From: Nisaea nitritireducens
GTDB lineage: Bacteria; Pseudomonadota; Alphaproteobacteria; Thalassobaculales; Thalassobaculaceae
Direction of reading: 5' to 3'
Assembly: GCF_014904795.1 (NCBI RefSeq)
Contig: NZ_JACZFS010000033.1
Span: forward strand, 1 to 64,000
DNA length: 64,000 nucleotides
Shown: piece by piece, positions 8,678 to 16,260 of the stretch
How positions within the stretch are numbered: position 1 is the first letter of the stretch
How the letters are laid out: each line of letters begins with the position of its first letter
The notes under the pieces: model-generated
The model's database searches: none
The model's input: the letters and a program-made list of their open reading frames with translations, nothing else
What the model was told of the DNA's origin: nothing
Position numbers and translations under genes: made by a program

Positions 8678-9655
8678 TCACGCGGCCAGAGCCAGCAAGC
8701 CCGCAACAAGGATCAACGCGCCGCAGGCCAGCCGGAACAGGGTAAGGGCCCGGCGGATATCGCCCATACCGGCATCCGCACCGCCCGCTCCCATCCAGGA
8801 GTCGTCGACAGTTTTGCCGCCATAGACGCGCGGTCCGGCAAGACGCACACCAAGAGCACCCGCCATCGCCGCCTCCGGCCAGCCCGCATTGGGCGAGCGG
8901 TGCAGACGGGCATCCCGCAGGGTCGCCCGGACCGAGGAATGGGCATCCGCACCGGGCGTCACAAATGCGGCAGCCCAGATCAGTGGGGCGGACAACCGGG
9001 CCGGGATCAGGTTCGCCAGATCGTCCAGCCGGGCGGAAGCCCAGCCGAATTCCAGATACCGGGCATTCTTGTGGCCGATCATGCTGTCGGCGGTGTTCAA
9101 CGCCTTGTAGGCAAGCAGTCCCGGCAGACCGCCGATCAGGTACCAGAAAGCCGGCGCCACCACGCCGTCGGAGAAATTCTCCGCCGCTGTCTCTATGGCC
9201 GCCCGGCTGACACCGTCCTCGTCCAGTTGCTCCGGATCGCGCCCGACGATCATCGAAACCGCCCGGCGGGCGCCCGGCAAACCATCTGTCGCGAAGGCGC
9301 GGGCCACTGCGGCGACATGATCGTACAGGCTTTTCTGCGCCAGAAAGACGGACGCTATCGCCGCTTCCAGCAGCCATCCGTAGCTTACGAAAGAAACAAG
9401 GCGATGCAGCAGCCAGCCAATGAGCGCGGCGACGGCAAGCAGCAATACGGCCAGCAGGACACCATCCCGGCGGCGGGCCGCATCGCCTGCCTCGGGCCGG
9501 TTCCAGCGGGTCTCGCCCCAGCCGATCAGGTTGCCGAACAGGACTACCGGGTGCGGCAGCCTGCTCCACAGGGCGGGGGGATCGCCGATCAGCGCGTCAA
9601 ACACCAGCGCAAGGCAGAGAATGCCAGCCGTGCTCTGCAATGCCGCTTCGATCAT
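8678..9655 (-). CDS. cobD: Adenosylcobinamide-phosphate synthase
   Basis: A 325-residue multi-pass membrane enzyme (CobD/CbiB). It joins adenosylcobyric acid to an aminopropanol phosphate, making adenosylcobinamide (phosphate) in the late part of B12 synthesis. Characteristic stretches are DALIGDPPALWSRLPHPVVLFG near the N-terminus (shown as DALIGDPP and HPVVLFG), RAAIETAAENFSDGVVAPAF, and NTADSMIGHKNARYLEFGWA. Five to six hydrophobic segments are visible. cobU, coding for the next step, lies 0.6 kb away on the same strand but separated by a small plus-strand gene, so they are not simply one operon. No B12-box sequence was seen in its leader. Confidence 0.93.
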   Translation of the reverse strand: MIEAALQSTAGILCLALVFDALIGDPPALWSRLPHPVVLFGNLIGWGETRWNRPEAGDAARRRDGVLLAVLLLAVAALIGWLLHRLVSFVSYGWLLEAAIASVFLAQKSLYDHVAAVARAFATDGLPGARRAVSMIVGRDPEQLDEDGVSRAAIETAAENFSDGVVAPAFWYLIGGLPGLLAYKALNTADSMIGHKNARYLEFGWASARLDDLANLIPARLSAPLIWAAAFVTPGADAHSSVRATLRDARLHRSPNAGWPEAAMAGALGVRLAGPRVYGGKTVDDSWMGAGGADAGMGDIRRALTLFRLACGALILVAGLLALAA

Positions 9656-9782
9656 GTCTGCCCGTTCCCGCCGGTTTTCAGGTTCACGCCGACTGACACC
9701 ATTTCAGGCGCCGTTTCCAGAGAATTCTAACAGTGGAAGATAGTGTGGAGCGCGCCTGAATCTCGCACTCACGAGACAAAAA

Positions 9783-9905
9783 AGTGGCCCGGTCATGACG
9801 ACCGGGCCATTTCGATTCAAGTGAGTTCTCACAAGGAGAATCGGCTAAGGGACTCACCACATACGACTCTACGCCTTCCGATTTTAATTTACAATACGTA
9901 AACAC
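9783..9905 (-). ncRNA. Candidate small RNA or leader ending in an intrinsic terminator
   Basis: On the minus strand a perfect 10-bp stem (tggcccggtc at 9785-9794 with gaccgggcca at 9800-9809, 5-base loop) is directly followed by cttttttg, a textbook Rho-independent terminator. No gene on this strand ends here. The DNA just upstream (9810-9905) is AT-rich and its only reading frame would be interrupted by the terminator itself. The simplest reading is a short non-coding transcript of about 100 nt, or a terminated leader of cobD, whose start lies 130 bases further on. The 303-base gap between cobD and 9959 otherwise shows nothing recognisable. The 5' end is a guess. Confidence 0.4.
9785..9809 (-). 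terminator. Intrinsic terminator with no upstream gene
   Basis: A 10-bp perfect GC-rich stem with loop atgac and a six-T run on the minus strand. It also reads as a weaker hairpin on the plus strand, where no T run follows. See the small RNA entry for context. Confidence 0.75.
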
Positions 9906-9958
9906 ATATCGTTTAATTAGTTAAATCGTCTCCTCATTTACGTTTGAAAGGTTTGCTG

Positions 9959-10192
9959 ATGGGACGGCGCTATTTCACACGCAGACGGCACGCCATAAAG
10001 GCCAGCCGTCTCTGGGTCAGGAGCACGACGTGGATTGCCGCGCCGTGCCTTATGTCATGGCTGGCTTACAAAGCTGTCACGCATGGGACGCTGGATCTTG
10101 CCGCGGTCGTCGTGATTGCCGTTTTGGCTGCTATTTATCTGGTGTCGGTCCTGCGCGTGCGCGGATTGTCCGGAGAATGGACCTTTTTCTGA
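9959..10192 (+). CDS. Small hypothetical membrane protein
   Basis: A 77-residue protein with a strongly basic N-terminus (MGRRYFTRRRHAIKASRLW) and two hydrophobic segments (about 26-42 and 48-67, LAAVVVIAVLAAIYLVSVL), suggesting a two-helix inner-membrane protein with a positive N-terminus in the cytosol. The ATG at 9959 is preferred; a TTG five codons upstream is an alternative. The preceding 60 bases are AT-rich and could be a promoter. Not recognised as any named family. It is convergent with cobU, with 29 bases between stops. Confidence 0.5.
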   Translation: MGRRYFTRRRHAIKASRLWVRSTTWIAAPCLMSWLAYKAVTHGTLDLAAVVVIAVLAAIYLVSVLRVRGLSGEWTFF

Positions 10193-10221
10193 GACGGCCG
10201 CCCTTTGGGCCAACTGCCCCG

Positions 10222-10752
10222 TCAGCTTCCCTTTACCTGAACCGGAAGTCCGGCAACGACCAGGGTCACCCTGTCTGCGATCGCCGCAATGCGCTGGTTG
10301 AGACGCCCCGCATGATCGCGGAAGGCGCGGGCGAGTTTGTTCTCCGGCACGATGCCGAACCCGACCTCATTGGCGACCAGCACCACTTCGCCTGATGACG
10401 CGCTGACGGCCGCACATAGCCGCTCAATCTCCGCATCCACATCCGCGTCGGCAAGAAGATGGTTCGTCAGCCACAGGGTCAGGCAATCGACGAGCAGAGC
10501 TTGGCCGGGCACTGCTTCCCGCCGCAAAACCGCCGCTAGGTCTTTTGGCTCCTCAATCGTCTGCCAGCCGTCTGCCGCACGGTCCGCCCGATGCTGCGCA
10601 ATGCGGGCCTTCATCTCGTCATCATGCGCATCGGCCGTCGCGACATAGATCCGGGCGCCCTCACGCGCCTTGCACAAGCTCTCGGCATAACGGCTCTTGC
10701 CGGAACGGGCGCCGCCCAGTACCAAGGTCACCAATCCGCTGCTCTGCGTCAT
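10222..10752 (-). CDS. cobU: Adenosylcobinamide kinase / adenosylcobinamide-phosphate guanylyltransferase
   Basis: A 176-residue bifunctional cytosolic enzyme (CobU/CobP). It phosphorylates adenosylcobinamide and then attaches GMP, activating the lower-ligand side of the B12 nucleotide loop. The P-loop GGARSGKSRYAE is at residues 13-24. Other family stretches are YVATADAHDDEMKARIAQHR, which contains the guanylylated His, then VDCLTLWLTN and VVLVANEVGFGIVPE. It is full length. With cobD at 8.7 kb and the adenosyltransferase at 34.6 kb it indicates at least late B12 synthesis or salvage. Confidence 0.93.
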   Translation of the reverse strand: MTQSSGLVTLVLGGARSGKSRYAESLCKAREGARIYVATADAHDDEMKARIAQHRADRAADGWQTIEEPKDLAAVLRREAVPGQALLVDCLTLWLTNHLLADADVDAEIERLCAAVSASSGEVVLVANEVGFGIVPENKLARAFRDHAGRLNQRIAAIADRVTLVVAGLPVQVKGS

Positions 10753-10851
10753 TCCGGCTGTTCCTCATTCGGCTGTCCCGCACGCACGGAGCAGAGTACA
10801 CTTCGGCAAGCCCTGGTCATACCCGGGCAGGTCGGCAAACAGGAGCAAGAT

Positions 10852-11055
10852 ATGCCACAAGACGATCTCACCATGAGCGCACAACTGCTTCTGGAATCTG
10901 TCGAAGAAGAAAATGCCGACCTGCATGAAGCATGGGAACAGCTTGAGCGCATTCTCAACACCATGCGTGCCGAAGGCCTGCAGCCTCCGGAAGACCTTCT
11001 GAAGCTGGAAGAACGCATGAAAGCCGATTTCGCGGCGGCCAGCAAAAACGCCTGA
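10852..11055 (+). CDS. Small acidic helical hypothetical protein
   Basis: A 67-residue protein made almost entirely of predicted helix, with heptad-like spacing (LLLESVEEENADLHEAWEQL, then LLKLEERMKADFAAA), so a short coiled coil or helical hairpin is likely. It is acidic, has no signal or membrane segment, and is preceded by a good ribosome site (aacaggagcaaga) 6 bases before the ATG at 10852. Divergent from cobU, with about 100 bases between starts. No family recognised; the ribosome site and codon use argue it is real. Confidence 0.55.
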   Translation: MPQDDLTMSAQLLLESVEEENADLHEAWEQLERILNTMRAEGLQPPEDLLKLEERMKADFAAASKNA

Positions 11056-11076
11056 CGCGGAAGACCGGTCCGGTCG

Positions 11077-12597
11077 CTAGCGCACCATCCCCGAGGCCCT
11101 GGCCCGGGGATCGCCGACGGCGGCGGCCGTACCGTCATCATTCACCGCAACCGCCTGCACCGAGGCCAGCATCGGGTCCCGGCCCGGGCTCAGCTTGAGC
11201 TGCAGGTTGCGCGCCTCCGCAATGCCGGCGACGGTCTCCTCAAGCTCGGCATCCGCCAGAAGTGTCTCGGTTTCCGCATGTAGCCGGGCGCGGCCAACCG
11301 CGTCCGGCAAGCTGTCGCCGAGCACCAGGCTGTTGAACAACACCTGCATGATCGATGTCGGAATCCGGGTCGAGCCGGAAGCACCGATCGCCATGCGCAC
11401 CTTGCCATCCCGGAACATCAGGCTCGGCATCATGCTGGAGACAGGGCGCTTGCCGCCGACCACCTCGTTCGGGTTTCCGGGCCACGGGCTGAACAGCATC
11501 ATCTGGTTGTTCAGCAGGATACCGGTCCCGGGCAGTACCACGCCGGAATGGTTGTTGTTGGAATAGGTGATGCAGGCCGCATTCCCTTCCCGGTCGATCA
11601 CGGCGAGGCTTGTCGTCTCGCTCGACTCACCGGAAGCAACCTTCACGAATGCCGGATCGCCATAACCGGCCGCCCGCTTCCGGAACATCTCGAGCATCGC
11701 GCCCGCCAGCAGGTCGTAATGCGCGCCGTCCGTGACGCTTTCGCCCTCCAGCGCCGCCAGTCCGGCGAAAACCAGCCCGCCCGATGACGGCGGCGGCATG
11801 GTCGCAACGTCATGCCCCTTGAACCGTGCGGTCGCAGGCGCCCGCCAGATCGCCTCGTAACTTTCGAGATCGGCGCGGTTGAGAAAGCCGTCATGGGCCT
11901 CCATCTCCGCCAGCAGCCGGTCCGCGAGGGCGCCTTTGTAGAAACAGTCCGGCCCGTCTTTCGCGATCATCCGGAGGGACTGGCCATATTCCGGGTTGGC
12001 CATCGCTTCCCCTGCCCGGTAGAGGCTGCCATCCGGCTTCAGCAACAGTTTGCGCGTTGCTTCGGTAAGGCTCAGCAGTGCTTCCGTGCGGGCCATGCGC
12101 AGGGCCGCCTTGTGCCCGACCTTGAAACCGCTTTCCGCCAGCCTGATCGCCGGCTCCAGCACGTCGGCCATCGCCAGCTTGCCGAATTTCGCCTGCGCCT
12201 CGCCGAGCCCGCGCACCGAGCCCGGGACCGCAACCGAGCGATGGCCGCGCTCATTCTCGCGGCCCTTCACCCGGACGATATAAGCGTTGTCAGTATCCAT
12301 GGAGGGATAGAGATCGTACCGCGCCGTCATCGGGGCCACGCCGAGGAAATCGACGGACTCCGTCTTTCCGCTGGCCGCATCGTGCAGGATCATGAAACCG
12401 CCGGCGCCGATGCCGGAATCGAGCGGCTCCACCGTGCCCATGACATAAGCTGCCGCAACCGCCGCATCGATGGCGTTACCACCGGCCTCAAGGATATCCA
12501 GCGCCGCCCGGGACGCATCGGCATTGCCGCACGCCGCCGCACCTGCTTTTGGCGTGCCTTGTTGCCATGTCGTGATGCTCGGTTCCCGCTCGGCCAT
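11077..12597 (-). CDS. Gamma-glutamyltransferase-like protein without signal peptide
   Basis: A 506-residue Ntn-hydrolase of the gamma-glutamyltranspeptidase family. These are made as one chain that cleaves itself just before a catalytic Thr. The expected pair Thr328-Thr329 is seen in SSETTSLAVIDREG, followed by the family pattern NNHSGVVLPGTGILLNNQM and GKRPVSSMMPSL. The N-terminal GNADASRAALDILEAGGNAIDAAVA is typical. Unlike classical periplasmic GGT there is no signal peptide: the ATG at 12597, after cagaggacgac, begins directly with MAEREPSITTWQ. It may therefore act in the cytosol on glutathione, other gamma-glutamyl compounds or an acyl substrate. Confidence 0.85.
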   Translation of the reverse strand: MAEREPSITTWQQGTPKAGAAACGNADASRAALDILEAGGNAIDAAVAAAYVMGTVEPLDSGIGAGGFMILHDAASGKTESVDFLGVAPMTARYDLYPSMDTDNAYIVRVKGRENERGHRSVAVPGSVRGLGEAQAKFGKLAMADVLEPAIRLAESGFKVGHKAALRMARTEALLSLTEATRKLLLKPDGSLYRAGEAMANPEYGQSLRMIAKDGPDCFYKGALADRLLAEMEAHDGFLNRADLESYEAIWRAPATARFKGHDVATMPPPSSGGLVFAGLAALEGESVTDGAHYDLLAGAMLEMFRKRAAGYGDPAFVKVASGESSETTSLAVIDREGNAACITYSNNNHSGVVLPGTGILLNNQMMLFSPWPGNPNEVVGGKRPVSSMMPSLMFRDGKVRMAIGASGSTRIPTSIMQVLFNSLVLGDSLPDAVGRARLHAETETLLADAELEETVAGIAEARNLQLKLSPGRDPMLASVQAVAVNDDGTAAAVGDPRARASGMVR

Positions 12598-12819
12598 GTC
12601 GTCCTCTGGATGGATAATCTTGGAAGCGCGCGAGTGTGATCTATTCCGGCGCGCCCTGCACTCGAATATTGCGGTATGCAGAATATACGTTCCAGCATTG
12701 ATCGCACAGCTCGCCGACAATCGTGCAAGCACCGGCTCTTGCCCGCCGCCCTTCACCGGTCTATGTCGGACCTTGGCCCCGCGCCGCTTTCATGATCCGC
12801 GCCGAGAAAGAGATATCCC

Positions 12820-13818
12820 GTGTCGAAGACCCATCGCCTGCTCCTGACCCAGCCGAAAGGCAGCCCGCGCTACGAGATGCTGAAGAACAATCTGGAAACG
12901 GATTGGGAAATCGAAACCTGGTCGAAGGATGACGGCGAGGACGCCTTCCGCGAGCGGATTGCAGATGTAGAGGTGCTGGTCGGCGGCGGCGTGCCGGATC
13001 TGCCGCAGGGCATTCCGCTGAAACTGTTCCAGATCCCCTTCACCGGCTATGACTGGACCGGGCCGGAGAAGATTCCGGCAGGCACTGTGTTCTGCAACAC
13101 CTTCGAGCACGAGACCACGATCGCCGAGCACGTGCTGGCCGGCATGCTGGAATTCCAGACCGGCCTGATGCGCGAGACCCATCCGATGATGAAGGAAAAA
13201 TCCTTCAACGGCCGGGACATCTCGAAGGGCCCGATGCATCGCGAGATGCGCGGCGCCACCGTCGGCATCGTCGGCTACGGTCATATCGGCCGCGAAGTCG
13301 CCAAGCGCTGCAAGGCCTTCGACATGGCCGTCATGGCGCTGTCCCGCACCAAGCGGGACGAGCCGGATCTGGTCGACTGGTACGGCACCCTCGACGACAT
13401 GGACACGCTGCTGGCGGAGAGCGATTTCGTCATTGTCACGGCGCCGCTGAACGACGACACGCGCAGCATGATCAATGCCGAAGCCTTCGGGAAAATGAAG
13501 TCGGACGCGGTGATCTGCAATGTCGGGCGCGGGGCGGTGGTCGACGAGGCCGCGCTATACGAAGCGCTGTCGAGCAAGCAGATCCGGGGCGGCATCATCG
13601 ATGTCTGGTACACCTACCCGTCGAAGAAAGACCCCAATCCCTGGCCGTCCAAGTTCCCGTTCCAGAAGCTCGACAACATCATCATGTCGCCGCACAACTC
13701 GGCCTGGAGCAACGAGATGGCCAACCGCCGCTGGGCCTTCGTCGCCGCCAACCTCGACCGGTTCGCCCGTGGCGAAGAGCTGCAGAACTTCTGCTTCGAG
13801 GGCACACGCCAGGGCTGA
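12820..13818 (+). CDS. D-isomer-specific 2-hydroxyacid dehydrogenase
   Basis: A 332-residue NAD(P)-dependent dehydrogenase related to phosphoglycerate and formate dehydrogenases. The Rossmann motif is VGIVGYGHIGREVAKR. The catalytic Arg lies in CNVGRGAVVDEAAL. The catalytic His lies in IIMSPHNSAWS, and the acidic residue position in IIDVWYTYPS carries Asp/Trp instead of the usual xxEP. Start is a GTG at 12820 after gagaaagagatatccc. It is the second family member in this window and differs strongly from the GhrA-like one at 3.6 kb. Substrate unknown. Confidence 0.82.
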   Translation: MSKTHRLLLTQPKGSPRYEMLKNNLETDWEIETWSKDDGEDAFRERIADVEVLVGGGVPDLPQGIPLKLFQIPFTGYDWTGPEKIPAGTVFCNTFEHETTIAEHVLAGMLEFQTGLMRETHPMMKEKSFNGRDISKGPMHREMRGATVGIVGYGHIGREVAKRCKAFDMAVMALSRTKRDEPDLVDWYGTLDDMDTLLAESDFVIVTAPLNDDTRSMINAEAFGKMKSDAVICNVGRGAVVDEAALYEALSSKQIRGGIIDVWYTYPSKKDPNPWPSKFPFQKLDNIIMSPHNSAWSNEMANRRWAFVAANLDRFARGEELQNFCFEGTRQG

Positions 13819-13844
13819 CCCAAGACCTTATCCCAGACCATAAA

Positions 13845-13869
13845 TCGGCCGGGCACGTGACCCGGCCGA
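13845..13869. terminator. Convergent-gene hairpin
   Basis: A perfect 9-bp stem (tcggccggg with cccggccga) with a 7-base loop lies between the converging stops of the 2-hydroxyacid dehydrogenase and LysR genes. There is no clear T run on the plus strand and only ttta on the minus strand, so it is at best a weak bidirectional terminator. Confidence 0.5.
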
Positions 13870-13974
13870 ACCTGGCCTCGGCCCAGCTGTAGCCGTCCTT
13901 TATCTGCTCTTCATTGTCCGCATACCCGAAATACTGGGTATGGATGATGATTTATGTGTTGTTATAAAATCACA

Positions 13975-14841
13975 TCAACGCAAGCCGGTTAATGCCTCGA
14001 CAAGGACGGCGGTGAGCGTGGCCCGGGTTGAGGCATGCCGTTCGACAACAATGACCCGGCGGGTCGTAACGGGGTCTCCGAATGGCAAGACCCGGATTCC
14101 CTCACGTCTCTCCGGATCAAGCGCATAGGCAGGCACCACTGCGACGCCGAGCCCGCCGGACACCATTTCGATGATCGGCTCGATCGCATCCAGCTCCATC
14201 GCCTCATCCACGGCCAGCGCGCGATCGCGCAAGGCATGCTCGATGATCCGGCCGACGCCGGTGCGCCGGTTGAAACGGATGAAGGGATGGCGTGTCAGCA
14301 ATTCCGCATCCGTCACGCCAGAAAGCCCCGACGGCGCGATCACGGAAAGCGGCTCCTCGAAAATCAGGTGGTCCTTCAGTTCCGGAGGCAGACGATCCGG
14401 CGCCGTCAGAATGGCGGCATCCAGCTCCCCATGCGCAACCCGCCCCAGCAGGCCCGCGGAAAGGCCGCTTTCGATCCGCACCCGCAGATCCGGATATTGC
14501 TCATGCAGGCTTGTCAGTGCGCCGGGAAGAATGCCGGTACTGGCGGTCTGGATCACGCCGAGCCGGAGCGTGCCTGCGACATGCCCGTCCGGCTGCACAG
14601 ACTGTTTCAGGTCCTCGTACTGGGTCAGGATCGCCCGCGCCTTCGGGATCAGCGCGGTGCCCCGGTCGTTCAGCACCGGCGGGCGGCGGGACCGGTCGAA
14701 CAGATCCGCGCCCAGCTCCTGCTCCAGATTGCGCATCTGCATGCTGACGGCGGACTGGGCGAGCCCGAGCCTGTCGGCAGCGGCGGCGAAACTACCGCGC
14801 GCGGCGACTTCGAGGAAAATCTGCAGTCGGCGAAAGGACAT
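13975..14841 (-). CDS. LysR-family transcriptional regulator
   Basis: A 288-residue LysR regulator. The N-terminal winged helix FRRLQIFLEVAARGSFAAAADRLGLAQSAVSMQMRNLEQELG is classic (shown in parts: AADRLGLAQSAVSMQ is the recognition region). A periplasmic-binding-protein-like effector domain follows from about residue 90. It is divergent from the acyl-CoA dehydrogenase and thiamine-diphosphate genes, and a perfect palindrome at 14857-14881 sits between the two starts, so it very probably controls that pair and itself. The inducer is unknown. Confidence 0.88.
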   Translation of the reverse strand: MSFRRLQIFLEVAARGSFAAAADRLGLAQSAVSMQMRNLEQELGADLFDRSRRPPVLNDRGTALIPKARAILTQYEDLKQSVQPDGHVAGTLRLGVIQTASTGILPGALTSLHEQYPDLRVRIESGLSAGLLGRVAHGELDAAILTAPDRLPPELKDHLIFEEPLSVIAPSGLSGVTDAELLTRHPFIRFNRRTGVGRIIEHALRDRALAVDEAMELDAIEPIIEMVSGGLGVAVVPAYALDPERREGIRVLPFGDPVTTRRVIVVERHASTRATLTAVLVEALTGLR

Positions 14842-14856
14842 CGGCTTTTCTTCACT

Positions 14857-14881
14857 ATTTCTGATTTTAAGTATCAGAAAT
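14857..14881. promoter_or_regulatory. Palindromic operator candidate between LysR and acyl-CoA dehydrogenase genes
   Basis: Perfect 9-bp inverted repeat ATTTCTGAT and ATCAGAAAT separated by 7 bases, starting 16 bases upstream of the lysR start codon and about 107 bases from the dehydrogenase start. It contains the LysR-type T-N11-A spacing and is AT-rich within GC-rich DNA. Most likely the regulator's own binding site. Confidence 0.6.
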
Positions 14882-14987
14882 ATGCGCTTGCCTGAAGTTA
14901 TTCCCGGCCACAGACTTCACGGACCTGTGAAAGGCGCGTGAGATCCGCGCTCAGCAAAAAACAAGAACACCCGCGTGAGGAAACGCC

Positions 14988-16223
14988 ATGTTTTTCGACC
15001 TGACCCCGGACCAGAAAGACCTGCAGGCCCGCGCCCGCGCGCTGGCGGCAGACGTGATCGCCCCGCGCGCCGCCGAGGTGGATCGCAGCGAGCAATATCC
15101 GTGGGACAACATCAAAGCGCTGACCGACGCCGGCTTCATGGGCATGACCGTGCCGAAAGAGTACGGCGGGCCGGGCCGTTCCTATCTCGACACCGTGCTG
15201 GTGATCGAGGAGATGGCGGCGGCCTGCGGTGTCACCGGGCGCATCGTGGTCGAGGGCAATATGGGCGCAATCTCCGCGATCATGACCTACGGCACCGAGG
15301 AGCAGAAGAAACTCGGCGCCGAACATGTTCTGTCCGGCGACAAGCTGGCGATCTGCATCACAGAGCCGGATGCGGGCAGTGCCGCGACCCTGATGACCAC
15401 CCGGGCCGACAAGCGCGGCGATACCTATGTGCTGAACGGCAAGAAGCACTGGATCACCGGTGGCGGCGTCTCCCGCCTGCACCTGATCTTCGCCCGCGTG
15501 TTCGACGAGGACGGCACCGAGCTTGGCATCGGCGGCTTCCTGGCCGACAAGGACAAGGCGAGCGGCCTGATAATCGGCACCCGCGAGCCGACCATGGGCC
15601 TGCGCGGCATTCCGGAAACGGAAGTGATCTTCGAGGATCTGGAAATCCCCGCCTCCATGGCACTGCTGCCGCCAAGCGGCTTCAAACGCGGCTTCGCCGA
15701 CCTGATGAGCGCCTATAACGCCCAGCGCGTCGGCGCCGGAACCGTGGGCATGGGGATCGCCGCCGGAGCCTACCGGCACGCCCTCGCCTTCGCCGGGGAG
15801 CGCGAACAGTTCGGCCGCCCGATTGCCGAGTTCCAGGGCCTGCAATGGATGCTGGCGGATATGTCCGTGCAGCTCGAGGCGGCCCGTTCCCTGATCTACC
15901 GGGCGGCAGCCAGTGCGGAAGGCCCGAGCGCTCCGTTCCCGGACGCGACGCTCGCGGCGCAGGCCAAGATCATGGCGTCCGAAATGGCCATCAAGGTGAC
16001 CACGGACGCCCTGCAGGTGTTCGGCGCGCGCGGCTATTCCCGGAACTATCCGATGGAACGGATGCAGCGGGACGCCCGCATGTTCACGATTGGCGGAGGC
16101 ACCGCGCAGATCTTGCGCACCGTCGTTGCCTCCCGCATCCTTGAGCGGAAACTGCCGCAGACCCGCGATGGCCACCAGCGGCTCGCCGAAAAACAGGCCG
16201 CCATGCGCCTCGCCGCCGAATAG
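14988..16223 (+). CDS. Acyl-CoA dehydrogenase family flavoprotein
   Basis: A 411-residue protein with the full three-part fold: N-terminal helices (FDLTPDQKDLQARARALAAD), middle beta domain (CITEPDAGSAATLMTTRADK) and C-terminal helices (QFGRPIAEFQGLQWMLADM). The usual catalytic Glu of the C-terminal YEGT motif is absent; the segment reads MFTIGGGTAQILRT. The base may therefore sit on another helix, as in isovaleryl-type enzymes, or the protein may be a non-oxidising relative. It is translated 37 bases before the thiamine-diphosphate enzyme, so the two form an operon, probably under the divergent LysR gene. Substrate unknown. Confidence 0.85.
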   Translation: MFFDLTPDQKDLQARARALAADVIAPRAAEVDRSEQYPWDNIKALTDAGFMGMTVPKEYGGPGRSYLDTVLVIEEMAAACGVTGRIVVEGNMGAISAIMTYGTEEQKKLGAEHVLSGDKLAICITEPDAGSAATLMTTRADKRGDTYVLNGKKHWITGGGVSRLHLIFARVFDEDGTELGIGGFLADKDKASGLIIGTREPTMGLRGIPETEVIFEDLEIPASMALLPPSGFKRGFADLMSAYNAQRVGAGTVGMGIAAGAYRHALAFAGEREQFGRPIAEFQGLQWMLADMSVQLEAARSLIYRAAASAEGPSAPFPDATLAAQAKIMASEMAIKVTTDALQVFGARGYSRNYPMERMQRDARMFTIGGGTAQILRTVVASRILERKLPQTRDGHQRLAEKQAAMRLAAE

Positions 16224-16260
16224 TCTCTTCAGACTGGCCCCGTCAGACAGGAACAGCCCC

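Noticed and set aside
9656-9782. Cobalamin riboswitch sought upstream of cobD
   Set aside because: No B12-box (GCCAGGAGACC-like) or conserved core was found in the leader.
9684-9905. 73-codon reading frame on the minus strand over the orphan terminator
   Set aside because: The frame runs through the intrinsic terminator and has no ribosome site or recognisable sequence.
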